Shown in pieces: positions 4,690-5,218 of a stretch of 5,218 nt of DNA. The translations under genes were made by a program, and so were the position numbers. A model generated the notes under the pieces. The model was given only the letters and a program-made list of their open reading frames with translations. It ran no database searches and was not told where the DNA came from. This DNA comes from JAXGTD01 sp040775095 (GTDB taxonomy: Bacteria; Pseudomonadota; Gammaproteobacteria; Chromatiales; Chromatiaceae): positions 1 to 5,218 of the forward strand of contig JAXGTD010000197.1 in the NCBI GenBank assembly GCA_040775095.1, given 5' to 3'. How positions within the stretch are numbered: the first letter of the stretch is position 1; each line of letters begins with the position of its first letter.

Positions 4690-4694
4690 GCCTG

Positions 4695-4700
4695 CCTCCC
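4695..4700 (-). promoter_or_regulatory. Shine-Dalgarno deciding the start of the 68-aa gene
   Basis: The minus strand reads GGGAGG, then CAGGC, then ATG at 4689. This near-perfect anti-16S match with 5-base spacing fixes the start of the small gene after the capsid gene. It rejects the 11-residue-longer reading from 4722. Confidence 0.8.
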
Positions 4701-4703
4701 AGA

Positions 4704-5218
4704 TCAGCCGAACGGACGCCACACCGCGCCGTTGGGCAGCACGTTATTGATCACCACATGCTGCCGGCGCTTGCTGATGCGCAAGAATCCAAACATGAGC
4801 AGCGCCCAAGGCACCACCGCGGCCACGGTCGGATAGAGCGAGAACCTGGTCAGCGGCAGCAACTTGCGCCAGGTGATCGCGTGATGCCCAGGCGTGAGGT
4901 TGAGCACGTAGGCCTTGCTGGTTCCGGGGATCCAGCGGTTGAGATCGGCATACCCGGTCGTCGCGCCCATCTTTGGCACACGCGCCACCAGGCGGAAATC
5001 GTGGCTCGCGTTGGTGCCGTTCATGCGGCTGCGATAGATCGCGTAACCCGTCTCGGTGCCGGCCGCGGATGCGGTAATGGTCAGCGAAACCCTGTCGCCC
5101 GCGGCAACGGCCACCTGCGCGGACTTCACGAGCACCGACTCGCCCGTCTTGGAGACACCGGCCACGGCGTAGTAGTAGTTGCCGGCATGGGCAGCGCCGA
5201 ACTTGCTCTCGACATCGG
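4704..5218 (-). CDS. Probable major capsid protein, C-terminal part (5' end outside window)
   Basis: The frame is open from the window edge, and 170 residues plus a TGA stop (4706-4704) are visible. An in-frame GTG at 5165 is not the start, because the reading continues upstream through DVESKFGAAHAGNYYYA. The visible part begins with an Ig/fibronectin-III-like stretch (YYYAVAGVSKTGES, then alternating beta-type residues such as VSLTITAS and GYAIYRSR). It then passes through PGHHAITWRKLLPLTRFSLYP to a hydrophobic C-terminal segment, PWALLMFGFLRISKRRQHVV, and ends VLPNGAVWRPFG. This order, an Ig-like insert followed by a conserved hydrophobic beta-rich tail, resembles the C-terminus of HK97-fold major capsid proteins of some large or SPO1/N4-like phages. 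The following small gene, terminator and neck-like genes fit a head block. The capsid call is inference from pattern and context. A decoration or other large virion protein with an Ig domain is the main alternative. Confidence 0.6.
   Translation of the reverse strand, partial: DVESKFGAAHAGNYYYAVAGVSKTGESVLVKSAQVAVAAGDRVSLTITASAAGTETGYAIYRSRMNGTNASHDFRLVARVPKMGATTGYADLNRWIPGTSKAYVLNLTPGHHAITWRKLLPLTRFSLYPTVAAVVPWALLMFGFLRISKRRQHVVINNVLPNGAVWRPFG

Noticed and set aside
4690..4722. N-terminal extension of the 68-aa gene from an ATG at 4722
   Set aside because: It overlaps the capsid C-terminus and has no ribosome site, while the ATG at 4689 has GGGAGG at ideal spacing.
3037..4836. 599-codon open frame on the plus strand
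   Set aside because: It lies antisense to the two neck-like genes and the 68-aa gene, and crosses a strong terminator and the capsid gene end. Its product is Arg/Leu-rich with no domain-like motif, as expected for a GC-bias shadow of minus-strand genes.
5163..5165. GTG at 5165 as the start of a 153-aa protein
   Set aside because: The frame continues upstream to the window edge with a protein-like YYYA motif, so the GTG is an internal codon of a longer capsid-like protein.
1..5218. tRNA, rRNA, CRISPR array, insertion sequence or attachment site
   Set aside because: I saw no cloverleaf with conserved arms, no regularly spaced repeats, no transposase and no integrase. The window is filled by minus-strand coding sequence.

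Overview
The window reads as a piece of a GC-rich tailed bacteriophage or prophage (Caudoviricetes) genome. Every gene I can support lies on the minus strand, so the biological reading direction runs from position 5218 down to position 1. Genes are packed end to end, often with ATGA or TGATG stop/start overlaps. No gap between genes exceeds about 100 bases, and no plus-strand gene is convincing. A candidate lipoprotein outer-membrane spanin suggests a Gram-negative host. The host genus and the lifestyle (lytic or temperate) cannot be read from this window, because no integrase, repressor or replication gene is present.

Layout in reading order. (1) 5218-4483: the C-terminal part of a large protein that looks like a major capsid protein with an Ig/FnIII-like segment, then a 68-residue gene, then a strong intrinsic terminator (4415-4442) that closes this head block. 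(2) 4398-2774: two probable virion assembly proteins, a 255-residue connector/neck-like protein and a 271-residue HK97-gp10/neck-like protein, followed by a small Cys-rich protein (67 residues) with an Asp-Pro repeat. (3) 2568-1558: a lysis cassette. It holds a lytic transglycosylase-like endolysin with a C-terminal EF-hand loop, a two-helix holin-like protein, and an outer-membrane-spanin-like lipoprotein that overlaps the holin gene out of frame. (4) 1558-1: a 208-residue protein with a zinc-knuckle-like CxC/CxxC motif, a 99-residue helical protein, a 121-residue Ig-like (BppU-N-like) protein, and the beginning of a collagen-like (Gly-X-Y) tail fibre that runs off the window at position 1.

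Together the genes are part of a late operon: capsid, head completion and neck, lysis, then adsorption apparatus. The most notable points are the collagen-like fibre start, the o-spanin frame nested in the holin tail, an A8 slippery run at the endolysin/holin junction, a 17-bp perfect repeat shared by the fibre gene and a neck-like gene, and the placement of the lysis cassette between structural genes. Family assignments come from recognition of sequence patterns without any database search; most structural roles are inference.
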